From the NCBI RefSeq assembly GCF_036250675.1, contig NZ_CP109592.1, forward strand, positions 5,952,001 through 6,016,000: DNA of 64,000 nucleotides, given 5' to 3'. Below, one piece after another: positions 14,851 through 24,079 of the stretch; position 1 is the first letter of the stretch, and each line of letters opens with the position of its first letter. The DNA comes from Streptomyces sp. NBC_01689. Lineage in GTDB: Bacteria > Actinomycetota > Actinomycetes > Streptomycetales > Streptomycetaceae. The notes below the pieces were generated by a model. That model was not told where the DNA came from. It made no database searches and saw only the letters and a program-made list of their open reading frames with translations. A program made the translations under genes and the position numbers.

Positions 14851-17069
14851 GACGAGGTGAGCACGTCGTGCCCGGCCTGCGCGGGCACCTGGACGGCGGC
14901 CGCCGGCCCGGTGACGTCCTCACCGAGCATCAGCGTCCGCACCACCCGCTCGGCGGCCCGCCCGTCGTCGAACGCGCAGAACCGCGCCCGGAATCCGGCC
15001 CGCAGCCGCGTCGACTCCGCGTCCTGCCACGCCCCGGACGCGAACAGCCGGGCCAGGTCCGGGTAGGAGCGGGTCACATGACCCGGCGCGTCGGCCGTGA
15101 TGTCGAAGTACGTGCCCCGGCTCGCCGCGTACGCCCCCCAGTCGTCGGCGTGGACCACGATCGGCCGGTCCAGGTTCGCGTAGTCGAACAGCAGAGCCGA
15201 GTAGTCCGTGACCAGTACGTCGGCGGCGAGCATCAGCTCCTCGACGTGCGGTTCGTCCGTCGCGTCGACCACCACACCGCGCCGGTGCAGCTCGGACAGA
15301 CCCGCCCCGCGCGCCGGGCCGTCCGCCAGCGAGGGATGCAGCCGTACGACGAGGGTGTGGCCCTCGCCCAGGTCCTCGGCGAACCGGGCGAGATCGAGAC
15401 GGTCGAGGTGGCCGCCCCTGACGTAGTCGCGGCGCGTCGGCGCGTACAGCACCACCCGGTGGCCGGCCGGGATGCCGAGCCGCGCCCGGACCGGCAGCCC
15501 GTCCTCGGGCCGCGCCCGCACGAGAAGGTCGTTGCGGGGACTGCCGGTGCGCAGCGAGGTGAAGTGGCAGGGGTAGGCGCGGTCCCAGACCAGTTCGGAG
15601 TGACGGTTGGCGACCAGGCTGAAGTCCCAGCGGTCCGCGCGGCGCAGCATCTGCGGCACGTCGAAGCCGTGCCGGGCACCTGGCTTGCCCAGCAGGTCCG
15701 CTCCCATGTACTTCAGCGGTGTGCCCTGGTGGGTGTGGATGTGGACGCTGCCCTCGCGCTTGGTCAGCGTCCCCGGCCAGTTGACGTTGTTCACGAAGTA
15801 CGTCGCCCGCGCGGTCACCCGGCGGTAGTCGAGCGAGTCCGGTGCGACGTGCTCGATCCCGGGCGGCAGCTGTCCCACCTGGTCCGGGCGTACCACCCAC
15901 ACGCCCCGGATGTGCGGGGCGAGTTCACGGGCCGCGCGGTAGACGGCGCCCGGGTCGCCGAGCACCCCGCGGTGCGAGAACGCCGAGTACACCGCCAACC
16001 CGGGGTCCAGCGGCCGGAGTCCGTGCGCCGCGGACCAGCCCCGCTTGGTCCGGGCGACCGCCGCCGAGCGGGCCTGCCGTCCGCGCCGGGCCAGTTCCCC
16101 GCCGGCGCGGGAGGCCCCCCGCCGGGCCCGGTAGAGCGGGTATCCGCCGGTCAGGACCCGTAGTTCGGGCGGCACGGGACCGCTGCGGTGCTCACGGAAG
16201 AGCGCGGCCGTCCGCGCGAAGAACTCGCCCTTGTCGGAGGCGGGCAGGCGGTCCGGTTTGGCGAGGATGTCGAGACAGTGCTCGCCCATCTTGCGGTGCA
16301 GGTAAGGGCGCCAGCGGGCCAGCTCCGGGCGGGAGTCCACGAACGCGAAGACCCGCTCGTACTGGTCGTGGATGTCGAAGTGCTTGCGGCTGGTGGTGGA
16401 CAGGATGTTGCCCTGCCGCCGCTGCCGGTAGTTCAGACAGATCCGGTCGAGCGTGGCGATCCGGTCGGCGCTGAGCATGACCGGGAAGGTCCAGGGGGTG
16501 TCCTCGTAGTAGCCGGGCGGGAAGGTGAAGCCCTCCCGTGCGACGAACTCGCGGCGGTAGACCTTGTTCCACACCACCATCAGCAGTTCGAGGATCTCCG
16601 GGTGCTCGGCGGCGCGGAAGGTGCCGTCGCCCGCCTCGGCGAGCACATGGGCGAGGGCGTTGCGGCGGGTCCCGCCCCACCAGTAGGTGCGCGCGTAGTC
16701 GAACACGAGCACGTCCGGGCCGCCGTGGCCGGGGTCGGTGGTCTCGTCGAGACGGTCGGCGACGGCGCGCAGGGCGCCCGGCGTGAGCGTGTCGTCGCTG
16801 TCCAGGAAGAGGAGGAACTCCCCCTCGGCGTACGGCATTCCGGCGTTCCGGGCGCGGCCGAGCCCCACGTTCTGCGGCAGGTGCAGCACCCGCACACGCG
16901 GGTCGCGGGCCGCGTACTCGTCGAGGATCGCGCCGCAGCCGTCCGGGGAGCAGTCGTCGACGGCGATCACCTCCAGATCGGTGTAGGACTGCTCCAGGAC
17001 CGAGTCGAGGCACTCGCGCAGAAAGCCCTGCACCTTGAAGACGGGGACGATGACGCTGAAGCGGGGCAC
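14847..17069 (-). CDS. Bifunctional GT2 glycosyltransferase / TagF-type glycerophosphotransferase (copy 3 of 3)
   Basis: In this 740-residue fusion protein, residues 1-220 form a GT2 domain (FSVIVPVFKVQGFLREC at the start, VDDCSPDGC, LLFLDSDDTL as DxD). From about residue 360 there is a CDP-glycerol glycerophosphotransferase domain (FSHRGVLGDPGAVYRAARELA, read as FSHRGVLGDP then AVYRAARELA). It also contains THQGTPLKYMG, VLYAPTRRDY and VTDYSALLFDYANLDRP. Such fusions make sugar-substituted polyol-phosphate polymers of the wall teichoic acid type. The GTG start at 17069 uses AGGAG within the end of the preceding gene, with only 1 base between the two. The stop overlaps the downstream membrane-protein ATG. 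The paralogues are at 17071 and 19405. Confidence 0.87.
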   Translation of the reverse strand: MPRFSVIVPVFKVQGFLRECLDSVLEQSYTDLEVIAVDDCSPDGCGAILDEYAARDPRVRVLHLPQNVGLGRARNAGMPYAEGEFLLFLDSDDTLTPGALRAVADRLDETTDPGHGGPDVLVFDYARTYWWGGTRRNALAHVLAEAGDGTFRAAEHPEILELLMVVWNKVYRREFVAREGFTFPPGYYEDTPWTFPVMLSADRIATLDRICLNYRQRRQGNILSTTSRKHFDIHDQYERVFAFVDSRPELARWRPYLHRKMGEHCLDILAKPDRLPASDKGEFFARTAALFREHRSGPVPPELRVLTGGYPLYRARRGASRAGGELARRGRQARSAAVARTKRGWSAAHGLRPLDPGLAVYSAFSHRGVLGDPGAVYRAARELAPHIRGVWVVRPDQVGQLPPGIEHVAPDSLDYRRVTARATYFVNNVNWPGTLTKREGSVHIHTHQGTPLKYMGADLLGKPGARHGFDVPQMLRRADRWDFSLVANRHSELVWDRAYPCHFTSLRTGSPRNDLLVRARPEDGLPVRARLGIPAGHRVVLYAPTRRDYVRGGHLDRLDLARFAEDLGEGHTLVVRLHPSLADGPARGAGLSELHRRGVVVDATDEPHVEELMLAADVLVTDYSALLFDYANLDRPIVVHADDWGAYAASRGTYFDITADAPGHVTRSYPDLARLFASGAWQDAESTRLRAGFRARFCAFDDGRAAERVVRTLMLGEDVTGPAAAVQVPAQAGHDVLTSS

Positions 17070-17070
17070 G

Positions 17071-19260
17071 TCAGCTCCTTACGAGGGTGGACGCGGCGGG
17101 GGCCGGAAGCCGTTCGGCGAGCGGGATCACCGGAGGGATCGCCTCGGGCGGCTGGCCCAGCAGCACCCGGCGGACGACCCGTTCGGCGGCCTGACCGTCG
17201 TCGAACGCACAGAACCGCTCCCGGAAGGCGGTCCGCAGGGCACGCGCGGAGTCGTCCGCGTAGGAGCCGTCCCGGAACACCCGGGCGAGTTCCCCGGGGG
17301 TGGCGGCCACCTGCCCGGGCGGCGCCTGGAGCAGATCGAAGTAGACGCCCCGCGTCTCCCGGTACACCTCCCAGTCGTCCGCGTACACGACGATCGGACG
17401 GTCGAGGTTGGCGTAGTCGAACATGATCGAGGAGTAGTCCGTGATCAGCGCGTCGGCGGCCAGGCAGACGTCCTCCGAGGAGCGGTGCCGGGTCACGTCG
17501 ATGATCCGCCCGCCGGCCGCGCGGCCGCCCCCGTCGTAGAAGTAGTGGGCGCGCAGCAGCACGACGAAGGAGTCGCCGATCTCCTCGCAGAACTCCTCCA
17601 GGTCCAGCCGGGACTCGAACCCCGTGCTGTAGTCCCGGTGCGTCGGTGCGTAGAGCAGGGCCGTCCTGCCCTCGGGCACGCCCAGTTCCGCGCGCACCCG
17701 TGCCACGTCCTCGGCGGTCGCCGTGCAGTAGACGTCGTTGCGTGGATAGCCGTACTCCAGGGCTTCGTACGTGCCAGGGAACGCCCGCTCCCACATCTCC
17801 GTGGAGTGCCGGTTGGAGGAGAGGTTGTAGTCCCAGCGGTCCACCCGGGTCAGCAGCTTGGTGAAGCTGCCGGTCGCCGCGGCCACCACCGGGTACGTCG
17901 ACTGGTCGACGCCCATCTTCTTGAGCGGGGTGCCGTGCTGGGTCTGCAGGTGCACACTGCCGGGCCGCTTGACGACACCGTCCGCGAAATTGGCGTTGTT
18001 GATCAGGTACTTGGCGCGGGCCAGCACCTCCCACGAGCGGGCGCTGCCGAGCACCGCGTGGTCCACACCCGAGGGCAGACCGTCCACCGCGTCCGCCTCC
18101 ACCAGGAACACCCCCTTGATGTGCGGGGCGAGTTCACGGGCCTTGGCGTGGATCGCGGCCGGGTTGCAGGCGTAGCCGCGCCCCCAGTAGGCGCAGTACA
18201 CCGCGAGGTTCTCGTCCAGGGGGCGGCGCAGCTGCGCGGCGTACCGCGTACGGGTGCGCAGCAGCCGGGGACGCGACACCTTCGCCCAGACGCGCGGCAG
18301 CCGCCGGTTGACACCGCGCAGCGCCCGGAACGCGCTGTACGCCCCGGCCGCCAGCAGCCGGTGCTGCACCCCGATCCGGCCCGCCGGGGGCCGGAATCCG
18401 GCCGGGCGGTGGAGCCGGTAGAGCCCGCCCGCACGGCGGAAGAAGGCCCGGCGGCGGCTCAGCGGGAGCCGTCTGGGGTGGGCCGCCGACTTCAGCACCG
18501 CCGCGAACAGGTCGCCGAACAGCGCCTTCGACCGTTCCTCGGACAGTCCTTGCCCGGCCGCCCGCCGCAGTACCAGGTCGACCTGGTCGAGCAGGTGGAA
18601 CTGGTGCTCGCCCGGCTCGTTCAGCCGGCTGCCCTGCCGGCGCAGCAGATGACGGACCAGGACCGGGCGCAGCACCGCCGTCCGCTCGGCGGCGACGTTC
18701 ACCAGACCGCCCCAGCCCAGATCCGTGAAATGGCCCGGGGGGAAGACGAGCCGGTGCCCGCGCACGAACTCCCGCCGGTAGGCCGCGCTCCAGGCCGGCA
18801 GCAGCACACCGGTCAGCCGCGGTGCCCGGTCGGGCGCGAAGACCCCGTCGGGCGTCCTCGGGAGCGGAGGCGTGCTGGTCTCGACGTCCCACCAGTGGAC
18901 CCGCTCGTGCGCGAAGTACACGACATCGGTCTCCTCGCGCAGCGCGCCGTCCAGGACCCCCAGCGCGCCCGGCACCAGGACGTCGTCCCCGTCCAGGAAG
19001 AGCAGATAGGCGCCGGCCGCCGCCTCGATCCCGGTGTTGCGTGCCCCGCTCAGCCCGTCCGACGGCGGTGAGTGCACCGGGACGACCCGGGAGTCCCGCG
19101 CGGCGTACCCGGCGACCAGCTCGCCCGCCGGGGAGTCCGGCGCGTCGCAGACCGTGATCAGCTCGAAGTCGCCGAAGGACTGGCCGAGCACCGAGTCCAG
19201 TGCGAGGGCCAGCCGTCCGGCGACTCCATGGGTGGGGACGATGATGCTGAAGCGGGGCAT
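17071..19260 (-). CDS. Bifunctional GT2 glycosyltransferase / TagF-type glycerophosphotransferase (copy 2 of 3)
   Basis: This 729-residue paralogue of its two neighbours has the same architecture: N-terminal GT2 (FSIIVPTHGVAGRLAL, LLFLDGDDVLVPG) and C-terminal glycerophosphotransferase starting near residue 350 (YWGRGYACNPAAIH). It carries TQHGTPLKKMGVD, LLYAPTHRDY, ITDYSSIMFDYANLDRPIVVY and TRGVYFDL. Its GT2 half is the most divergent of the three: the first loop THGVAGR replaces the PxxKVQ of the others, so the donor or acceptor sugar may differ. It is tightly coupled to the next gene, while a 144-bp gap separates it from the upstream copy, leaving room for a separate promoter. Confidence 0.87.
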   Translation of the reverse strand: MPRFSIIVPTHGVAGRLALALDSVLGQSFGDFELITVCDAPDSPAGELVAGYAARDSRVVPVHSPPSDGLSGARNTGIEAAAGAYLLFLDGDDVLVPGALGVLDGALREETDVVYFAHERVHWWDVETSTPPLPRTPDGVFAPDRAPRLTGVLLPAWSAAYRREFVRGHRLVFPPGHFTDLGWGGLVNVAAERTAVLRPVLVRHLLRRQGSRLNEPGEHQFHLLDQVDLVLRRAAGQGLSEERSKALFGDLFAAVLKSAAHPRRLPLSRRRAFFRRAGGLYRLHRPAGFRPPAGRIGVQHRLLAAGAYSAFRALRGVNRRLPRVWAKVSRPRLLRTRTRYAAQLRRPLDENLAVYCAYWGRGYACNPAAIHAKARELAPHIKGVFLVEADAVDGLPSGVDHAVLGSARSWEVLARAKYLINNANFADGVVKRPGSVHLQTQHGTPLKKMGVDQSTYPVVAAATGSFTKLLTRVDRWDYNLSSNRHSTEMWERAFPGTYEALEYGYPRNDVYCTATAEDVARVRAELGVPEGRTALLYAPTHRDYSTGFESRLDLEEFCEEIGDSFVVLLRAHYFYDGGGRAAGGRIIDVTRHRSSEDVCLAADALITDYSSIMFDYANLDRPIVVYADDWEVYRETRGVYFDLLQAPPGQVAATPGELARVFRDGSYADDSARALRTAFRERFCAFDDGQAAERVVRRVLLGQPPEAIPPVIPLAERLPAPAASTLVRS

Positions 19261-19404
19261 TCTGCTCTTTCTCTCACAGGGCGCTGAGGTCCAGGGGGGT
19301 GCTGAGGCGGGGGGGGGTCATCGCCCCGGCCGGCCGGCCGGACGCCAGGTGGCGGGCCGGGACGGCGTGGGCCGGGAGGGGCTGGAGGGCATGCCTGCTC
19401 CGGA

Positions 19405-21699
19405 TCAGAGGGTCTCGGTGACGGGGACGGGGGAACCCGGTGCCGGCACCGTGGCGTGCGGCGGCACGGCGTCGGTCCTGGTGGCCGACGGGACCGGGCG
19501 GCGCTCCGCGAGCGGGACGGCCCGCGGCAGCCCGCCGGCCTCGCCCAGGACGACATGGCGTACCACCCGCTCGGCGGCGGACCCGTCCTCGTACGGGCAG
19601 AAACGCTCGCGGAACGCGGCGCGCAGCCGCGCCGAACGGGCGTCGCGCCAACGGCCGCTCGCGAAGACGTCGATCAGCTCGTCCTCGCTCGCCGCGACCT
19701 CGCCCGGCGGGAAGGCCCGCACGTCGAAGTAGGTGCCGCGGGAGGCCTCGTACGCCTCCCAGTCGTCCGCGTGGATCACGATCGGCCGGTCGAGGACCGC
19801 GTAGTCGAACATCAGGGACGAGTAGTCGGTCACCAGGGCGTCCGAGGCGAGGCAGAGGGACTCGACGCTCGGATGGTCGGAGACGTCGATGAGCCGGCTC
19901 CCGGGACCCTCGGTGAGAGGGCCGGCGAACGCGTGGTGGGCGCGGGCCAGCACGACGAAGCGCGGGCCGAGCCGGCGCAGCAGGCGCTCCAGGTCGAGGG
20001 TGAGGCACTGGGCGCGCCGGTAGTCGCGGAACGTCGGCGCGTACAGCACCGCGACGGTGCCCTCGGGGATGCCCAGGGACTCCCGCAGCCGCACCACGTC
20101 CGCCGAAGTCGCCTTCTGGAAGACGTCGTTGCGGGGCAGGCCGTACTCCAGGGTGGTGAAGGCAGCCGGGAAGACACGTTCCCAGACCAGGGTGGAGTGC
20201 CGGTTGCCGGACAGGCAGTAGTCCCACTTGTCCGCGCTGCGCAGCAGCTCGGCGAAGTCCGTGCCGCGGGCGGCGGCCGGCCGGTCCTGCAGATCGAGAC
20301 CCATGCGCTTGAGCGGGGTGCCGTGCTGGGTCTGGATCAGGATCTGGCCGCGCCGTTTGACCAGCCTGCGGTCGAAGTTGACGTTGTTGACCAGGTACTT
20401 GGAGCGGGCCAGCGCCGTCCAGTACCCGGCCGAGCCGGGGCGCAGCCGCCGCGTCGACGGCGGGACGGTGTGGTGGTGCTCGGGATGCGCGATCCACGCC
20501 GTGCGGATGTGCGGCGCGAGATCGCGGAACGCGGACTCCAGGGCGCCGGGGTTGCAGCCGTGACCGCGCCCCCAGTAGCTGGAGAAGACGGCGCGGTCGG
20601 CGCGCAGCGGGAGCCGGAGCTGCACGCGGTAGTGGAACTGGAGGGCCGCGCCGCGGACCCGGCGCAGCAGCTCCTTGGTGCGGCACAGCGTCTTCTTGTG
20701 GACGCGCGAGGCCAGTGACAGCAGCCGGTACGTGCGGTGGTTGCCCAGCCGGACCAGCCCGTGCCGGACCCGGGTGCGGAGGGGGACCGGGGCCCCCGGC
20801 GCGCGATGGCGGCGGTAGTGGGCGCGGGCCGCGCGCAGGAACTCGGCGCGGGTGCCGCGCGGCAGCCGGCCCCGCTTGGTGAACACCGTCGAGAGGTGGT
20901 CGACCATGCGGCGGAACAGGACCGGGCGCCAGAGCTCCAGCTCCGGGTGCGCGTCGAGGTGCGCGAAGACCCGGTCGTACTGGGCGAAGATGTCGAAGTG
21001 CTTGCGGCTGCTGGTGCCGAGGATGTTGCCCTGGCGGCGCTGGCGGTAGTGCACGCAGACCCGGTCGAGGGTGGCGATCGTCCCGGCGGAGGTCAGCACC
21101 GGGTACGTCCACGGCGTGTCCTCGTAGTACCCGGGCGGGAAGCTGAAGCCCGCGCGCTCGACGAACTCCCGCCGGTACGCCTTGTTCCACACCACCATCA
21201 GGACCTTCAGCAGCCCCGGCCGCTCGTCTAGCCTGAAGGGTGCCGGACCCTGTTCGGTGAGGAGCGCCGCGAACTGGTTGCGGACCGCCTCGCCCGACCA
21301 GTAGGTGCGCGCGTAGTCGTAGACCAGGACGTCCGGTTCGCCGGTCGCCTTCAGCCGGTCGGCGATGGCGAGCAGCGCGTCCGGGGTGAGGGTGTCGTCG
21401 CCGTCCAGGAAGACCAGGTAGTCGCCGGTGGCCTCGGCGAGCCCCGCGTTGCGGGCGGGTCCCAGGCCCACGTTCCGCGGCAGGTGCAGGGGACGGACGC
21501 GGGTGTCACGGCCGGCGAACTCGTCGATGATCGCCCCGCAGGCGTCGGGCGAACAGTCGTCGACGGCGATCAGTTCGAGGTCGGGACAGGACTGCTCCAG
21601 CACGGATTCGAGGCATTCGTGCAGGTACGCCTGAACCTTGTACGCGGGGACGATGACACTGAACCTGGGCAACGGACATCCATGGGTCGGCGCGGGCAT
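19405..21699 (-). CDS. Bifunctional GT2 glycosyltransferase / TagF-type glycerophosphotransferase (copy 1 of 3)
   Basis: In this 764-residue fusion, the GT2 half begins LPRFSVIVPAYKVQAYL, with VDDCSPDACG and VFLDGDDTL. The glycerophosphotransferase half begins near residue 378 (SSYWGRGHGCNPGAL). It contains TQHGTPLKRMGLD, VLYAPTFRDYR, VTDYSSLMFDYAVLDRPIVIH and SRGTYFD. The start is taken at ATG 21699. The paralogues start at the residue equivalent to the TTG about 27 bases downstream, so that codon is an alternative. The C-terminal 40 residues are a Pro/Ala-rich tail not seen in copy 3. It is the first gene of the minus-strand run that ends at 13510. Confidence 0.87.
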   Translation of the reverse strand: MPAPTHGCPLPRFSVIVPAYKVQAYLHECLESVLEQSCPDLELIAVDDCSPDACGAIIDEFAGRDTRVRPLHLPRNVGLGPARNAGLAEATGDYLVFLDGDDTLTPDALLAIADRLKATGEPDVLVYDYARTYWSGEAVRNQFAALLTEQGPAPFRLDERPGLLKVLMVVWNKAYRREFVERAGFSFPPGYYEDTPWTYPVLTSAGTIATLDRVCVHYRQRRQGNILGTSSRKHFDIFAQYDRVFAHLDAHPELELWRPVLFRRMVDHLSTVFTKRGRLPRGTRAEFLRAARAHYRRHRAPGAPVPLRTRVRHGLVRLGNHRTYRLLSLASRVHKKTLCRTKELLRRVRGAALQFHYRVQLRLPLRADRAVFSSYWGRGHGCNPGALESAFRDLAPHIRTAWIAHPEHHHTVPPSTRRLRPGSAGYWTALARSKYLVNNVNFDRRLVKRRGQILIQTQHGTPLKRMGLDLQDRPAAARGTDFAELLRSADKWDYCLSGNRHSTLVWERVFPAAFTTLEYGLPRNDVFQKATSADVVRLRESLGIPEGTVAVLYAPTFRDYRRAQCLTLDLERLLRRLGPRFVVLARAHHAFAGPLTEGPGSRLIDVSDHPSVESLCLASDALVTDYSSLMFDYAVLDRPIVIHADDWEAYEASRGTYFDVRAFPPGEVAASEDELIDVFASGRWRDARSARLRAAFRERFCPYEDGSAAERVVRHVVLGEAGGLPRAVPLAERRPVPSATRTDAVPPHATVPAPGSPVPVTETL

Positions 21700-21820
21700 A
21701 CTGCCCGGAAACGGCCGAAGGGGTGACTTGGTTACGCCAGATGTGGCATTCGGGGGACACCGGGTGAACGCCGAGGGGCGGACCGGTGCCCGGTCCGCCC
21801 CTCGGCGCGCCGCTTCGGCG

Positions 21821-22732
21821 CTACTTGACCGCGCCCGCCATCACGCCGGACACGAACTGCCTCTGGAACGCGAAGAACACGGCCAGCGGGATCACCATCG
21901 AGATGAACGCGCCGGGAGCCAGCACGTCGATGTTGTTGCCGAACTGGCGTACCTGGGTCTGCAGGGCGACCGTGATCGGCTGGCTGCCCGAGTCGGAGAA
22001 CACCAGCGCGACCAGCATGTCGTTCCACACCCACAGGAACTGGAAGATGCCCAGCGAGGCGATCGCGGGACCGCCGAGCGGCATGACGACCCGTACGAAC
22101 AGGCGCAGTTCGCCCGCGCCGTCCAGCCGGGCCGCCTCCAGCAGCTCCCGTGGGATCTCGGCGAAGAAGTTCCGCAGCAGGAACACCGCGAAGGGCAGGC
22201 CGAAGCCCACGTGGAAGAGGATCACCCCGAAGACCGTGCCGAAGATGCCGATCTTCCCGAAGAGTTCGGCGATCGGGATCAGCGCCACCTGCACGGGGAC
22301 GACCAGCAGGCCGACCGTGCCGAGGAACCACCAGTCGCGGCCCGGGAACTCCATCCAGGCGAAGGCGTAGCCCGCGAGCGAGCCGATCACCACGACCAGG
22401 AGCGTCGCCGGGACCGTGATCAGCACCGTGTTCAGCAGCGAGTTGGTGATGTCGCCGTTCTCCAGGAGCTTCTGGTAGCTGTCCACGGTGAGTTGCGAGG
22501 GCTCGCTGAACACCTTCCACCAGCCGGACGCGCTCATGTCCTCCGGCCTGCGCAGCGAGGACAGCAGCAGCCCGATGGTCGGCACCAGCCAGAACAGGCC
22601 GACGAGCAGCAGGAAGACGCGAACGATCCCGCCGCTGACGCCGCTCGCGAGGCGGGAGCCGAGCGAAGTCCCGGCCCTGTCCGGGACGGTGACGGGTGTG
22701 GTCTCGGTGACCGTGCCGGCGTCCGTGGTCAT
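21821..22732 (-). CDS. Sugar ABC transporter permease, MalG/CUT1 type
   Basis: This 303-residue inner-membrane permease has six spans and the EAA loop EIPRELLEAARLDGAGELRLF, read as RELLEAARLDGAGEL at about residue 195, which docks on the ATPase. The ATG at 22732 overlaps the stop of the MalF-like gene (ATGA). It forms a heterodimer with the upstream permease in carbohydrate import. No ATPase gene is in the operon. In Streptomyces such CUT1 systems commonly share the multitasking ATPase MsiK encoded elsewhere (established for this genus, inferred here). Confidence 0.9.
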   Translation of the reverse strand: MTTDAGTVTETTPVTVPDRAGTSLGSRLASGVSGGIVRVFLLLVGLFWLVPTIGLLLSSLRRPEDMSASGWWKVFSEPSQLTVDSYQKLLENGDITNSLLNTVLITVPATLLVVVIGSLAGYAFAWMEFPGRDWWFLGTVGLLVVPVQVALIPIAELFGKIGIFGTVFGVILFHVGFGLPFAVFLLRNFFAEIPRELLEAARLDGAGELRLFVRVVMPLGGPAIASLGIFQFLWVWNDMLVALVFSDSGSQPITVALQTQVRQFGNNIDVLAPGAFISMVIPLAVFFAFQRQFVSGVMAGAVK

Positions 22733-24072
22733 CGCCGTACCTCCCGCCGCAGCCGTCGGATGTTGAACAGCATCACCGGGATCACGAGCAGCAGCAGGAA
22801 CACCGCGATGGCGCTCGCGATGCCCGGCTGGTCCTCGGAGAAGCCCTTCCGGTAGAGCTCCAGGGCCAGCACGTTGGCGTCGTCCTGCGACGATCCCGGC
22901 GCGATGATGAAGACCAGGTCGAAGACCTTCAGGACGTTGATCATCAGGGTGACGGCGACGACCGCGAGGACCGGCGCGAGCAGCGGCACCGTGACCCTCC
23001 TGAAGACCTGCCACTCGTTGGCGCCGTCGACCCGGGCGGCCTCCAGCAGCTCCCGCGGCAGGCCGGCGAGTCCCGCCGCGATCAGCACCATCGCGAACCC
23101 GGCCCACATCCAGATGTACGAGCCGATGATCGCCGGGGTGACCAGGGACGGGCCGAGCCAGTCCAGGCCGTTGTACGGCTCCTTGAAGTTGCTCGCGGGC
23201 AGCCGCAGCCGGGCGCCGTCGGCCTGGGCCGGGAGCGTGAACGTGCCGTCGTCGCGCACCTTCGTGGAGGCGACCACCTTGCCGTCCTTGACGGCCTCGA
23301 CCTTCATGCCCGAGTAGCCCAGCTCGCTCGGGTCGACCTGCCCGAGCCTGCCGACCCCCTTGCCGCGGGTGAAGTCCTGCCAGGCCGTGCCGGTGACCTT
23401 GCCCGGTTCGACGGCGGCCCGCACGGCCTTCTTCGCGCTGCCGGGCATCTGGTCGGGGGCGACGCCGACGAGCGGCAGGGCGACGGACCGGCCGGCCCGG
23501 ACGGGCTGCCCGGTGACGAACCCGCCGTTCTCCGGCCGGAGCGGCGACTGCCGTCCCGGGTGGGCCTTGGGGAACGCGGACGACTCCGCGAAGGTGTCGT
23601 GCACCCCGACCCAGACCGCGTTCGCCACTCCCTTGTCCGGGTCCTGGTCGTACACCAGCCGGAAGATGATCCCCGCGGCGAGCATCGAGATCGCCATCGG
23701 CATGAAGACCACCAGTTTGAACGCCGTTCCCCAGCGCACCCGTTCGGTGAGCACCGCGAAGACGAGACCGAGCGCGGTGGCGATCGTGGGCGCGAACACG
23801 ACCCAGATCACGTTGTTCTTGAGCGCCGTGCGGATGCCGTCGTCCGTGAACAGCGCCTTGTAGTTGTCGAATCCGGCGAATCCGTCACCGGACTGATCGA
23901 GGAAGCTGCGGACCAGTGAGTACCCGATCGGGTAGACCACGAGCGCGCCGAGCAGCACGAGGCAGGGCAGCAGGAACAGCACTGCCACGGCCCTGCGGGT
24001 GCCGGTCACGCTCTTGCGCCGTGTCGCCCCGGGAGGGGTCGGGTCGACCCCTCCCGTCGTTGCCGACGTCAT
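22729..24072 (-). CDS. Sugar ABC transporter permease, MalF/CUT1 type with large extracytoplasmic insertion
   Basis: This 447-residue protein is about 140 residues longer than usual CUT1 permeases. Membrane spans and the EAA loop (RELLEAARVDGANEWQVF at about residues 340-357) are normal. Residues about 150-305, between the third and fourth spans, form a hydrophilic insertion. This contains VEAVKDGKVVAST followed by KVRDDGTFTLP, which resembles a small carboxypeptidase-regulatory-like or Ig-like beta fold. The topology places it outside the membrane, where it could contact the binding protein, as the P2 loop of E. coli MalF does. It is coupled to the MalG-like gene downstream and follows the binding-protein gene by 7 bases. 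Confidence 0.9.
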   Translation of the reverse strand: MTSATTGGVDPTPPGATRRKSVTGTRRAVAVLFLLPCLVLLGALVVYPIGYSLVRSFLDQSGDGFAGFDNYKALFTDDGIRTALKNNVIWVVFAPTIATALGLVFAVLTERVRWGTAFKLVVFMPMAISMLAAGIIFRLVYDQDPDKGVANAVWVGVHDTFAESSAFPKAHPGRQSPLRPENGGFVTGQPVRAGRSVALPLVGVAPDQMPGSAKKAVRAAVEPGKVTGTAWQDFTRGKGVGRLGQVDPSELGYSGMKVEAVKDGKVVASTKVRDDGTFTLPAQADGARLRLPASNFKEPYNGLDWLGPSLVTPAIIGSYIWMWAGFAMVLIAAGLAGLPRELLEAARVDGANEWQVFRRVTVPLLAPVLAVVAVTLMINVLKVFDLVFIIAPGSSQDDANVLALELYRKGFSEDQPGIASAIAVFLLLLVIPVMLFNIRRLRREVRR

Positions 24073-24079
24073 CGCCGGA

